Of a stretch of 64,000 nt of DNA, positions 56,042 to 64,000 are shown in pieces. The translations under genes and the position numbers were made by a program. The DNA comes from Mytilinidion resinicola (lineage: Eukaryota > Ascomycota > Dothideomycetes > Mytilinidiales > Mytilinidiaceae), in the NCBI RefSeq assembly GCF_010093595.1, contig NW_022985445.1, positions 589,106 to 653,105 on the forward strand. Direction: 5' to 3'. Every line of letters starts with the position of its first letter. The stretch's first letter is position 1. The notes under the pieces were generated by a model, which saw only the letters and a program-made list of their open reading frames with translations, had not been told where the DNA came from and searched no databases.

Positions 56042-56884
56042 TCATTCGCCTCTACATTGGCGCTGGACAAACGCAATGATATCGTCAAATTCCTCGGGCT
56101 CCTTGATCCAGTGACCTTCTCTCTCAGCTCCAACGTAGTCCTTCCACTCGACCTGCGTACCAACAGCCTGGAGAATATGTCGCACCGCATGCCCATGCTT
56201 GAGGTTAATCTGTTCATCGTCTATACCGTGGCCGAGGAAAGCCGGAGTATCGTGCATAGCTTTAATGATCGCTTCTTTTGACGGAGGACCAGCCATATCA
56301 AGCGTGCGCAGCAGCGTATCCATCAGCACCTGAGCATTTGTGTCTATATTGACGCACGTAGAGTCGACATTCTTGATCGGGTCCGCATCCTTCGGTAGAG
56401 GAAGCCAGGTGCCCAGTCCGATAAATGCTCCTAGTTTCCCTCGAACTGTTGCCGAGCCGGTTAAAAAGGTCCACAGTGCTGTCGCGCTTCCTTGACTAAA
56501 CCCCCCCAGCACTACGTGCTCTGAGTTTCCGCCTAGACTTTCGACCTCTGACTCTATCACGCTCTTCAAGTAGGGCATGCATTCCTTGAGGCCGGGTATC
56601 TGGAGATCGCCTCAGTCGTTGATATTGTCCAACGAAGAGACGTCAAACCATGCAGAGGTAGACTCCGCAGAGGCTGAACACCATCTCTTACCAGCATCGG
56701 GAAAGACCCAGCGGAAATTCGGCAGCGCAGATGCTAGAGTCTGATAGGGGTCGGAGGACTTGTGGGAGAAGAGATCAGTTGCAAATTGACTCGCAGTACT
56801 GCCTAGACCGTGGAGTAGGATAATTGTGTGAGTGTGTGAGTAATCTGGTTGAGGGTTGATGATGTAAAGTGGTGGAAAAGGCAT
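56042..56884 (-). pseudogene. Acyl-protein thioesterase / phospholipase-carboxylesterase-like, with internal stop
   Basis: Alpha/beta-hydrolase of the APT1/carboxylesterase type, which removes fatty acyl groups from proteins or small esters. Reading from 56884, the N-terminal half has HTIILLHGLGSTASQFATDL and WVFPDAGKRWCSASAE. The second half has the nucleophile elbow LGGFSQGSA (Ser at about residue 129), the acidic residue in FLGHGIDDE and the histidine in EREGHW. A TGA at 56612-56614 (codon 91) lies in frame between them, in a place where homologues have sense codons; CGA to TGA would be one transition. An intron of 42 bp (GTCTCT..CTCCAG) could remove the stop in phase, but it would also remove a conserved loop. 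The catalytic triad is otherwise complete. Confidence 0.8.
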
Positions 56885-57652
56885 CTTGGAAGATATACTA
56901 GCTCTGGAGAACGAATTGAGGATTTTGACCTTTATCTTGATAGAGGATAAAGGGCACGTCGTTTGCGGATCTTTAAGAGAGAGGTGACGCGCCCTATGAT
57001 CAACATCTAGGCAGATACAGTCGCAATCTCTGCTATAGGTGGAAACACGAGCAGTTTACGAGGACGCTTTCGTATACTTATCAGCTCAGGTAAGCTTCTA
57101 CCTGAACGGCATGGAACACATCTAGATGGGTAGGACAAGCCGTAGCCCTTCCCCGGACCGATCCACTGGAAGGATAATGAGAGTGATGTTGGTCGACCTC
57201 GATCCTGAAGTTTTCTCCTGACTATCACGTGGCGAGTTTAGCGCAGTGCACGGATCACATTACTAGCGCCTCGGCACGTCCGTCAAAACACGCCGCCGCC
57301 CGTGTTCTTCACGCGTCCAACCACAAACACCGCGACACCACGCGGTTATTGGGGGTTGACCTCGGCGTCTCGACCTTGCTAACACTGACTAACGCTATTG
57401 AGGGCTGCTGGAAAGGCCGGCAAACCTCGAAAGATCTTCGCCTGCGCACTCGCTACCTGTTACCGGCTCGCGCTCTGAGATTCTTCTAGGTATGCGAGAC
57501 AGCGAAAAATCAACGCTTGCCTCATGTCGAACTACTGTGCTTTCGCGATCTTGCTAGCCAAGGACTGACAACGATGCAGCAACTCAACTTTCCTCCTTTC
57601 CTTGCTTACCTTCTTCCTCTCTCTCATTTCGCTCCATCGAAAGTCGGGCAGA
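56885..57652. promoter_or_regulatory. Divergent promoter and leader, thioesterase-like and C2H2 genes
   Basis: A stretch of 768 bp. Frames at 57007-57489 have no motif. From about 57590 to 57652 the plus strand is C/T-rich (TTCCTCCTTTCC and similar), like a fungal 5' leader or a short intron before the C2H2 start. Confidence 0.45.
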
Positions 57653-59731
57653 ATGGGGGGTCGCAAGTGCAATTTCTGTCGCGTGGGGTTCCAGAGCGAA
57701 GCTCTCTTAGAGGCTCATGTTCAGAACGCTCACAAGACAGCTTTCCCTTGCCCTTTCATGGGTTGCAAAGAGACCTTCGCGAGTAGGACGGATAAGGAAG
57801 AGCATTATTGCAACCATTTTCCACCCACTGCTTCACCGCAGCCTACCCAGCAGCGATCAGGTCCAGCTCGACAGGCTTCCAACGCCAAAGTCGCTCCCGC
57901 GCAGTACCAGGCAAATACGAATGGCTCCCGCTTCCCTACAAAGGGTACTTCAGGACAGCCTCAGCAGCGACCAGGACCGGCCCGTTCCGGCTTTCCCGAA
58001 ACTGGATTCGCGCGTAGAAACTCACCTGCCACTATCTCGCCTCTACGGACGTCAGCGTCAAGCAGTTCTCTGCCGAGACCGGATACATCCAGCAGCGCGA
58101 CAGTCACCAGTCACGAGGCTGATTTGTTCCACTGCGCCATGTGTCCGCAAACCTTTCTGAATAGGCCAGACCTGAATTTGCACATGTCAAGCCATATCGC
58201 CCCTCTGGCCCAGCACTGCGAGGAATGCAACTCGTCCTTCCCCTCAATTGAGGAATTCAATAAGCACAAGCAATCAAGGGGCAACTGTTCACTTGCCGAT
58301 AAACAAGAGTACAAATGTTTGGAGTGTGGGAAGTTACATGAGACGCTGGCGGGCCTGCAGGCGCATGAAAAGTCGGTGCACAAGCCGTCCATCCTAGCCC
58401 ACATCCGTGCGATCACTGCCCATATGCCGCCCACGGCCCCGCAGCAGACGCAGCAGATGCACGAAAAGGCCCCGCAAGGACCAGCGCATCAGGCCTTTGG
58501 AGGTACAGGCTTGCAGGCGCATACGGAATTGCAGCAGTCTCCACCGTCCTATCGCGTGCAACTGCCGCCAGCACAACAAGGCCGCGCGCGTCCATCGGCT
58601 CCTCTGGTCTATCCTATTGCAACGCTTCTTAAAACACGTCCTGCTGCAACTCCTTCGCCACCACGCCGTGCGTCAACTAAGCCTCCTCCTCAGCATTATG
58701 CTCCCGCAAATGCTCCCCGTGGACCAGCGGGTGCGGCTACGCGAGGCTCTTCTAAACCTCCATCGAAGCCGTTCGCAGAAGCCACACAGAAACTCCAAGA
58801 GATATCATCACGCACCACCGACCTACAGCTACCTGACCGTCCCAAATACAACCTCCAGGGCGAGATTGCCTACAACGATCATATCTGGCATGGTGTAGCG
58901 TTTGAGCATCATGATATATTGCTCAAAGCACTTTACTGGCGATGCCACGTGTCTATTGCGGATCGAAAGACTAAATCGATCCCTAGCGCATTCGATGACG
59001 CGCATTCCAATGATGGCCAGGAAGACTCCGCCTTTGAGCTCTCCCCTGCACCGGCTCATGGAGTACAGAAGCAAACAGCGGTCACACTGGCCTGTCACAA
59101 GGTCATTGTCGAGGGTGGCATGAACGAGATTGTTCTCCTTTCAGTGCTTGACTTCTTCACGGGAGAAGTCCTTCTGAATCATCTCGTGCTCCCGGAAGAC
59201 CACGTCGAGAATTGGCGCACTAGGATCACTGGTTTCAAGGAGAAGACCATTCCGGACGCTGTTGAAGCTGGTTATGCTGTGCTGGACGGATGGAAGGCGG
59301 CTAGGCAAGCTCTGTGGCTACTCATCGATGCTAGCACGGTTATTGTCGGTTACCAGCTCCGGGAGACTTTAGATGCGCTGAGAATGATCCATGGCTGTGG
59401 GGTGGATGGAGCTATTCTGGTCCAGGAAGCAGCGGGTACTAGCCTAAGCAAGAAGGAGTTGCGACTCGAAAACCTTTCGCGCGATCTTCTTGGCCAAGAA
59501 CTCAAGAGCGACAACGAAGCCGGGCGCGATTGTCTCGAGATTGCGTTCGCGGCCCGAGAATTTGTCATTTGGAGCACGAAGAACAAGGAGCAGCTGGTCA
59601 AGTGGGGCAAAGCAAAGGCTGTTGGGGGGGATGAGGAGGCAGAGCTGATTCGAAAGCTCAAGGAGGAGCTGGCCGCCGAGTCTGAGGTACGCCAGGAGTC
59701 ATCGGCGGAGAATGGAGATGAATTCACCTAG
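57653..59731 (+). CDS. C2H2 zinc-finger protein with degenerate REXO-type exonuclease domain
   Basis: Single exon of 692 aa. C2H2 fingers open the protein: CNFCRVGFQSEALLEAH with its second His (residues 6-27), then CPFMGCKETF; a second group lies at about residues 160-245 (FHCAMCPQTFLNRPDLNLH, CEECNSSF, CLECGKLHETLAGLQAHEK). A Pro/Gln/Ala-rich linker follows. Residues about 475-640 resemble the DEDDh exonuclease domain of REXO proteins: VLDFFTGEVLLNHLVLPEDH, WRTRITGF and STVIVGYQLRETLDALRMIH. The usual LDCEM reads LACHK and the usual LHND reads LRET, so the metal-binding acids are lost. The first in-frame ATG is 57653. Probably a nucleic-acid-binding protein without nuclease activity. Confidence 0.8.
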   Translation: MGGRKCNFCRVGFQSEALLEAHVQNAHKTAFPCPFMGCKETFASRTDKEEHYCNHFPPTASPQPTQQRSGPARQASNAKVAPAQYQANTNGSRFPTKGTSGQPQQRPGPARSGFPETGFARRNSPATISPLRTSASSSSLPRPDTSSSATVTSHEADLFHCAMCPQTFLNRPDLNLHMSSHIAPLAQHCEECNSSFPSIEEFNKHKQSRGNCSLADKQEYKCLECGKLHETLAGLQAHEKSVHKPSILAHIRAITAHMPPTAPQQTQQMHEKAPQGPAHQAFGGTGLQAHTELQQSPPSYRVQLPPAQQGRARPSAPLVYPIATLLKTRPAATPSPPRRASTKPPPQHYAPANAPRGPAGAATRGSSKPPSKPFAEATQKLQEISSRTTDLQLPDRPKYNLQGEIAYNDHIWHGVAFEHHDILLKALYWRCHVSIADRKTKSIPSAFDDAHSNDGQEDSAFELSPAPAHGVQKQTAVTLACHKVIVEGGMNEIVLLSVLDFFTGEVLLNHLVLPEDHVENWRTRITGFKEKTIPDAVEAGYAVLDGWKAARQALWLLIDASTVIVGYQLRETLDALRMIHGCGVDGAILVQEAAGTSLSKKELRLENLSRDLLGQELKSDNEAGRDCLEIAFAAREFVIWSTKNKEQLVKWGKAKAVGGDEEAELIRKLKEELAAESEVRQESSAENGDEFT

Positions 59732-60365
59732 GCTACGGACAGAGGTGGATTCCAAGGTGAGTCTAACAGGGCTGGATGATGTGGCTGCTAGGTGGGCGAA
59801 AATGAGAGCCTGAATGTCTCGACCGACCTACAGCTGTGGGGCGATTGGCCGCGGGATTTGGAGGGAGGGCCTGTTTGTTTTTTGTTTGTGCTTGGCGGAG
59901 TTGGAGGTAGCCCCTAATTGTCCCCTAATTCCATGGAGGTGTAAGATAGTATGGAGAACTTGATAGGACGGAATATGAAAGATGCCCTCAAGCGTGCGCC
60001 TTCTTTGCGAGGCGTGAGACCGACACAGCGTTAGGAGACATATAGTCTACGCATTTTCTTGCCATTGAATGGGCGTTTTTCTGATTAATTGCCTGAAGTG
60101 TAAGGAAGACGTAGCTCTCATCGCCTTAGCCGATCTGTTGCACCGCTAGGCAACCCTAGAAGGCAAGATGGGAGAAATATCAACGTCGTGGGTACACTTT
60201 CAGGTAATAGATGCTGGAGCAATGTCATATCTTCTAGAGGTATTGTATCCCGCGCTTCAATCAACTTAACCATATACTCCAAAACGTTACAGTCATTAGA
60301 CCAATTAGTCTCTTCAGAACTACGTCTCCTCGCTCTTGTTACTTCTTCTGACTTCCGTAATACGA
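59732..60365. other. Convergent intergenic region
   Basis: A stretch of 634 bp between the 3' ends of the C2H2 gene (+) and the phosphatase gene (-). Only short frames. The direct repeat CCCCTAATT occurs twice at about 59911-59929. Nothing else is seen. Confidence 0.45.
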
Positions 60366-61362
60366 TTATATCTGGCCTTTCTTCATAATTCTCTTCTCGT
60401 CCTCTTCAGCATTCTCTACAACATCAACCATGAAACCACCACCCAACAGAATAGCAGGCTCAGCGAGGCTGTGGTGCTCGTAACTTGCATCCTGTCAGCA
60501 CAGCAACAGACATCGTCAACCCAGACTTACCTCAAAGTCCCCACTCCTCCGGCCTCTAATATCAAAGACGGGTTATCCGAGATGTTCTTTCCTATCCAGC
60601 GCGCCGCAAACGACCGCAAGATATGCCCATGCGCCACGATCAAGACGTCGCAAGGCCCCGCCTCCTTGCGCGACTTCCCAATCGCAGGCTCGTGAAATCG
60701 GTTCCGAATCTCAACGATCAGACGATCGAGGCGGGTTGTGATGTCTGTAGGGGACCTGTAACCAACACTCATCAGCACAACATTTCTAGAGAGCAGACTG
60801 AAACCATCACTCACTCTCCCCCCTCGCATCCATCGCGCCAGATATCCCAATCGTCCCCCAGCCCCCTCTCCTTCCGCTGCTTGCGAATCGTGGCGCTGGT
60901 CAAGCCCTCATAGTCGCCGTAATCCCACTCCCGGACATCCTCCGTGATCTCCACCTTCGCGCTCGTGCGCACGTCCGAGTCGGGGTACGCGCGGTTGGTC
61001 TGCCAGGGCATGGGGTCTGGGCAGCCCAGGCCGAGGAGCTCGAGGGTGTGTTGGGCGCGGCGGCGGGGGGAGACGTAGCTGGCCGGGGGGAGAAGGGGTT
61101 AGTTCTTGCGTGTTTCGGGGTGCACGTCAAGGCGAGAGGAGAGGGTCGAGGTTGATTGCTGGAATGTGGGGATTCGAGCATACATGTGCGCCAGATGCCG
61201 TGGCACGATCAGCCGGTCGTCGCCGACTAGTGCTTTGCCGGTCGCGCGTATGCGCTTCTCGCCGTTGGCTGTGAGAGGCAGTTCGGTGGTGCCGGTGTGT
61301 CGCCCGTTGAGAGACCATTCTGTCTCGCCGTGGCGGATGATGAAGACGCGGGGGGTGGTCAT
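60366..61362 (-). CDS. Histidine phosphatase (phosphoglycerate-mutase superfamily), SHB17-like
   Basis: Four exons, 61362-61184, 61078-60815, 60755-60531 and 60483-60366, give 261 aa. The phospho-acceptor motif is IIRHGETEWSLNGRHTG (His at about 11), the classic RHGE. SPRRRAQHTLELLGL follows the first splice. REWDYGDYEGLT matches the branch that contains yeast Shb17 (sedoheptulose-1,7-bisphosphatase), and DVLIVAHGHILRSFA holds the second catalytic histidine (about 190). The C-terminus EHHSLAEPAILLGGGF is also typical of that branch. All catalytic residues are present. Sugar-bisphosphate phosphatase activity is the best guess. It is divergent from the P450 gene. Confidence 0.9.
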
Positions 61363-62124
61363 GGTGGATGGTTTTGGGGGGTAGAGGAGGAATTTTAGTC
61401 GAATGGGTGGGCTATTCTACGGGCTCATTTGGAACTACAGGTAAATTAGAAAGAAAAGGGGGGTTATCGGAGGGGACGAGGGTGGTGTTGATTTAAAAAG
61501 ATCATAGAGGCACTTGGATTCGATGATCTCATTGGCAGCCGTGGCCATCCGTGCTCTAGAATGAGGGGCACGAGGGGCAGGTAAGGTCTAGTCAGCCTCG
61601 TTTGGTCTTCGTCAGCAAATGACACATGTTTACTCGATGTACGATTGCTATGGAGGAGAAGTGTCTTGTCTCCAAGTACACACGAACTTTGGAATGCAAG
61701 TCAGCTATAGAGTACTTCCAATAGCATTAAAGAATGTAGCAGACTAATCCATATACGGTTAAGCGTGCCTATCACATGACTATCCTACCTGGAATCCGCG
61801 GATGGAAAAGATCCCCATCATGCAGAAGAATAGTAAAGGCCCGACTTGGAACTTCATATGAAGTCAGAAGCTCTCGAATATGAAATAGCCTATTTCCGTA
61901 TTAAATCTTTATAGACGGAGAGGTCCCTTTGATGCGGCACTATCTCGGAAAAATCTTCATCGTCCCACTTTCGAGTCACATCTGCACCTTCGCTATCTTC
62001 GCCTCAATGCAGATAGGTGGAATTCCACAATTCGAAAGCTGCTCAGGTTCAGATAGGCCCTCGTAATCTCCGAAAGCCATCTCCCTCTTCAACTGTTCAC
62101 TCACAGATCACTGATCTAGCCATC
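61363..62124. promoter_or_regulatory. Divergent promoter, phosphatase and P450 genes
   Basis: A stretch of 762 bp with no gene. It is AT-rich between 61440 and 61920. CTTTATAGACGG near 61908 is a possible weak TATA for the P450 gene, but it is about 215 bp from the ATG. No other element is named. Confidence 0.4.
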
Positions 62125-63687
62125 ATGGCTCTCATCGACTCCATAGCCCAGCAGTCGGGAATCCCCTTGTCTACTAAGGTCGTTGTTCTCTTCATCACGT
62201 TGCTTGTCCTTCTGATCTCATACGTTGTCCACGCTCTTGTTCTCTCACCGTACGCCCACATCCCTGGGCCTCTCCTTTCCCGTCTTTCCAACCTGCCCCT
62301 CTACTACGCCACCTACAAGGGCACGGAAGCCACCACTATCGCCCGTCTCCATGCCAAATATGGTTCCGTCGTGCTCATTGCCCCAAACGAAGTGAGCGTA
62401 TCTGACGGTCGGGCTCTCAAAACCGTCTACACCGACGCTGGGGGCTTTCGGAAAGCCGATTGCTACCGGAACTTCGACATCGACGGCTTCCCCAGCATAT
62501 TCTCCGAGCTGGAGAGGGGTAACCGCGCCGTAAGGTTCAAGAGCGTGAGCGGGCTGTTCAGCACTGGGGCCATTCGGGATAGTGGAGAGGAAGTGATCAA
62601 AAAGGTCGCGAAGCGATGGATCGCGTATCTGCGGCAGGCGAAAGGAGGAGCGAAAGCTCACGGCCAGTCTGCAGATGTACTGAAAGCTGCGAGAGCTTTT
62701 GCGCTAGATGCGGTGACGGGGTATTTGTTCGGGGAGTGTTATGGAGCGCTGGAAGAGATTGCACAGGAACAGAGGGATGCTGTGGGAGCTGCGGAGAAGA
62801 TTTCTGCCAGTTTGTTCGTCGATTCGTTTGTTGCGGTCGGCCGGTTCTTCTATCTCCCTTCCTGGGTCTTCACGCTATTGGAGACGTGGAGCGCCAGATT
62901 GGCAAAGGATAAAGTGCAGGTAGAAGAGAGTATGGAGACGGTCGACGGTTTCGTGGGTAGAATTACTGAAGAGACTGCCGCCAGATTAAGCGATGATAAG
63001 GAGGAGAACTCCTACCAGGCACGAATGCTCAAGGCAGGCATCTCAAAAGAAGAGACAAAGGCACAATGCAAAGACCTCATGTTCGCCGGTACAGACTCTA
63101 CGGGCATGAATCTAGCTACAATATGCTGGTATCTCGCAAAGGATCCAGAGAAGTACAGTTCCCTGTCATTTAAGTGCTTTCTCATCGCTAACAGGCATAG
63201 ATATACAAAGCTCCGTGCCGAAGCTCTCGCAAACCCGGACTCATCGCCTCAATCGCTCCCTTATCTTACGGGAATCGTGAAAGAAGGACTTCGCCTCAGT
63301 ATGGCCAATCCAACGCGTATGCCTCGCGTCGTTCCCTCATCCGGCTATACCCTACCAGGCGGTCAGTTCCTTCCTCCATCTACGGTAGTCGGTCTACAAC
63401 CGTACACTTTGCACCACAACCCGGCCGTCTTTCCGTCGCCAAACGAGTTCATTCCGGAGCGGTGGGATGATGCCACTCCAGAAATGCTTAGGGACTCCAT
63501 CCCGTTCGGACTTGGTAGCAGAGCGTGCATAGCGCGCAATCTAGCCACCGTCGAGCTGTATATCGCTGTCGACGCAATCGTGCGCGATGGTCTTCTGGAA
63601 GGAGCATCTCCATGCAAATCGAAGATTGAAATCCTTGAGTGGTTTAATTCTAAGGTTATTGGAGAGAAGATAGAGATCAGGTGGTGA
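62125..63687 (+). CDS. Cytochrome P450 monooxygenase
   Basis: Haem-thiolate monooxygenase, membrane-anchored in the endoplasmic reticulum. An intron at 63153-63200 (48 bp, in phase) must be removed, giving 504 aa and the reading DPEKYTKLRAEAL. An N-terminal anchor is visible (VVVLFITLLVLLISYVVHAL), followed by the proline hinge PGPLLSRLSN. The oxygen-activation motif is FAGTDSTGMNLA, the ExxR motif is in VKEGLRLS, PERW supplies the third pattern, and the haem loop is FGLGSRACIARNLA with the ligand Cys at about 452. The usual Gly after the cysteine loop is Ala. This type is frequent in fungal secondary metabolism, but no backbone synthase lies nearby. The frame is open upstream to 62017; the Met at 62125 gives the standard length. 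Confidence 0.94.
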   Translation: MALIDSIAQQSGIPLSTKVVVLFITLLVLLISYVVHALVLSPYAHIPGPLLSRLSNLPLYYATYKGTEATTIARLHAKYGSVVLIAPNEVSVSDGRALKTVYTDAGGFRKADCYRNFDIDGFPSIFSELERGNRAVRFKSVSGLFSTGAIRDSGEEVIKKVAKRWIAYLRQAKGGAKAHGQSADVLKAARAFALDAVTGYLFGECYGALEEIAQEQRDAVGAAEKISASLFVDSFVAVGRFFYLPSWVFTLLETWSARLAKDKVQVEESMETVDGFVGRITEETAARLSDDKEENSYQARMLKAGISKEETKAQCKDLMFAGTDSTGMNLATICWYLAKDPEKYSSLSFKCFLIANRHRYTKLRAEALANPDSSPQSLPYLTGIVKEGLRLSMANPTRMPRVVPSSGYTLPGGQFLPPSTVVGLQPYTLHHNPAVFPSPNEFIPERWDDATPEMLRDSIPFGLGSRACIARNLATVELYIAVDAIVRDGLLEGASPCKSKIEILEWFNSKVIGEKIEIRW

Positions 63688-64000
63688 CCCAACCTCGTGT
63701 GTATCTATCTCATTACGACTGTTCATTTATCTACTAGAATTTCCACGAAACGGTTTCATAGATTCCGCGGAGATAGAAAGTGTATGGCCACCGCGTTCTG
63801 TAGCTACGAAGTTTATTGGATACCAAAGTGGTATGCTGTCTATTATCGCAGAGTCTTTGTGCATTAAAGCCAAACACATGAAAATATTGACGATCTGAAA
63901 TACCAATATAAACATATAAAATTACAAACAAGACAGACCTAACTACGCCACACTTGTCTCCGAAAATCTTTGAAAAAACGCGCGTGACGGGCCTGCGAAT
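63688..64000. other. 3' flank of the P450 gene, AT-rich
   Basis: A stretch of 313 bp to the window edge. AT-rich with AATAT and ATATAAA words consistent with 3' UTR and polyadenylation signals. No gene is seen. Confidence 0.4.

Noticed and set aside
57229..57489. 86-codon frame before the C2H2 gene
   Set aside because: No recognisable motif, and it lies in the divergent promoter interval.
1..64000. tRNA, rRNA genes and CRISPR arrays
   Set aside because: Scanned for B-box-like GGTTCGA words with a partner stem, rRNA signatures and regularly spaced repeats; none was convincing.

Overview
This 64 kb window looks like nuclear DNA of a filamentous ascomycete (Pezizomycotina). Most genes have one to four introns of about 42-75 bp with GT..AG borders. 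The protein families are also fungal: a HET-domain protein, Zn2Cys6 regulators, a GH76 mannanase, an Hsp12-type stress protein, a subtilisin with a two-module propeptide and a clavaminate-synthase-like oxygenase. The class (Dothideomycetes or Eurotiomycetes would fit) is inference only. No rRNA, tRNA or CRISPR array was seen. Gene models were built by eye from splice signals, reading phase and remembered family motifs; no database search was run.

0-26 kb is dense and mostly housekeeping: PMP20/Asp f 3-type peroxiredoxin (-), DUF1348 protein (+), roadblock dynein light chain (-), ornithine decarboxylase (+) behind a roughly 845-nt stretch without any ATG, a HET-domain protein (+), ATG5 (-), a hypothetical (+), a small Gln/Gly-rich protein (-), a CobW/COG0523 GTPase (+), an ABM-fold protein (-), a peroxisomal acyl/4-coumarate-CoA ligase ending in AKL (-), a La-motif protein (-) divergent from a WBP11-like splicing factor (+), an Hsp12-family protein (-), a small hypothetical (-) and a secreted GH76 enzyme (+).

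26-44 kb is gene-poor. It holds a Zn2Cys6 regulator (32.1-33.6 kb), a decayed subtilisin (36.7-38.9 kb), a gene remnant that stops at a repeat border (39.6-40.15 kb), and a block of repeats. The block has three copies of one end sequence (35.8, 40.15 and 42.2-42.4 kb). Two of these face each other around 2.3 kb of AT-rich relic, and inside that sits a 571-bp foldback element with long inverted arms and an exact 8-bp flanking direct repeat.

44-64 kb is accessory in character: a DUF4743-Nudix hydrolase (-), a Zn2Cys6-like regulator (+) followed by a TauD/clavaminate-synthase-like oxygenase (+), a kinase-like protein with altered HRD and DFG motifs (+), an AT-rich relic, a zinc-ribbon/coiled-coil/membrane protein (-), an acyl-protein-thioesterase-like gene with an internal stop (-), a C2H2 protein with a degenerate REXO-type exonuclease domain (+), a histidine phosphatase (-) and a cytochrome P450 (+). 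The regulator-oxygenase pair at 46.3-50.7 kb could be a small functional unit, but nothing in the sequence proves it. Several genes in this half are broken by C-to-T-type nonsense changes or single-base shifts. That is compatible with repeat-induced mutation or ordinary decay, and assembly errors must be excluded first.
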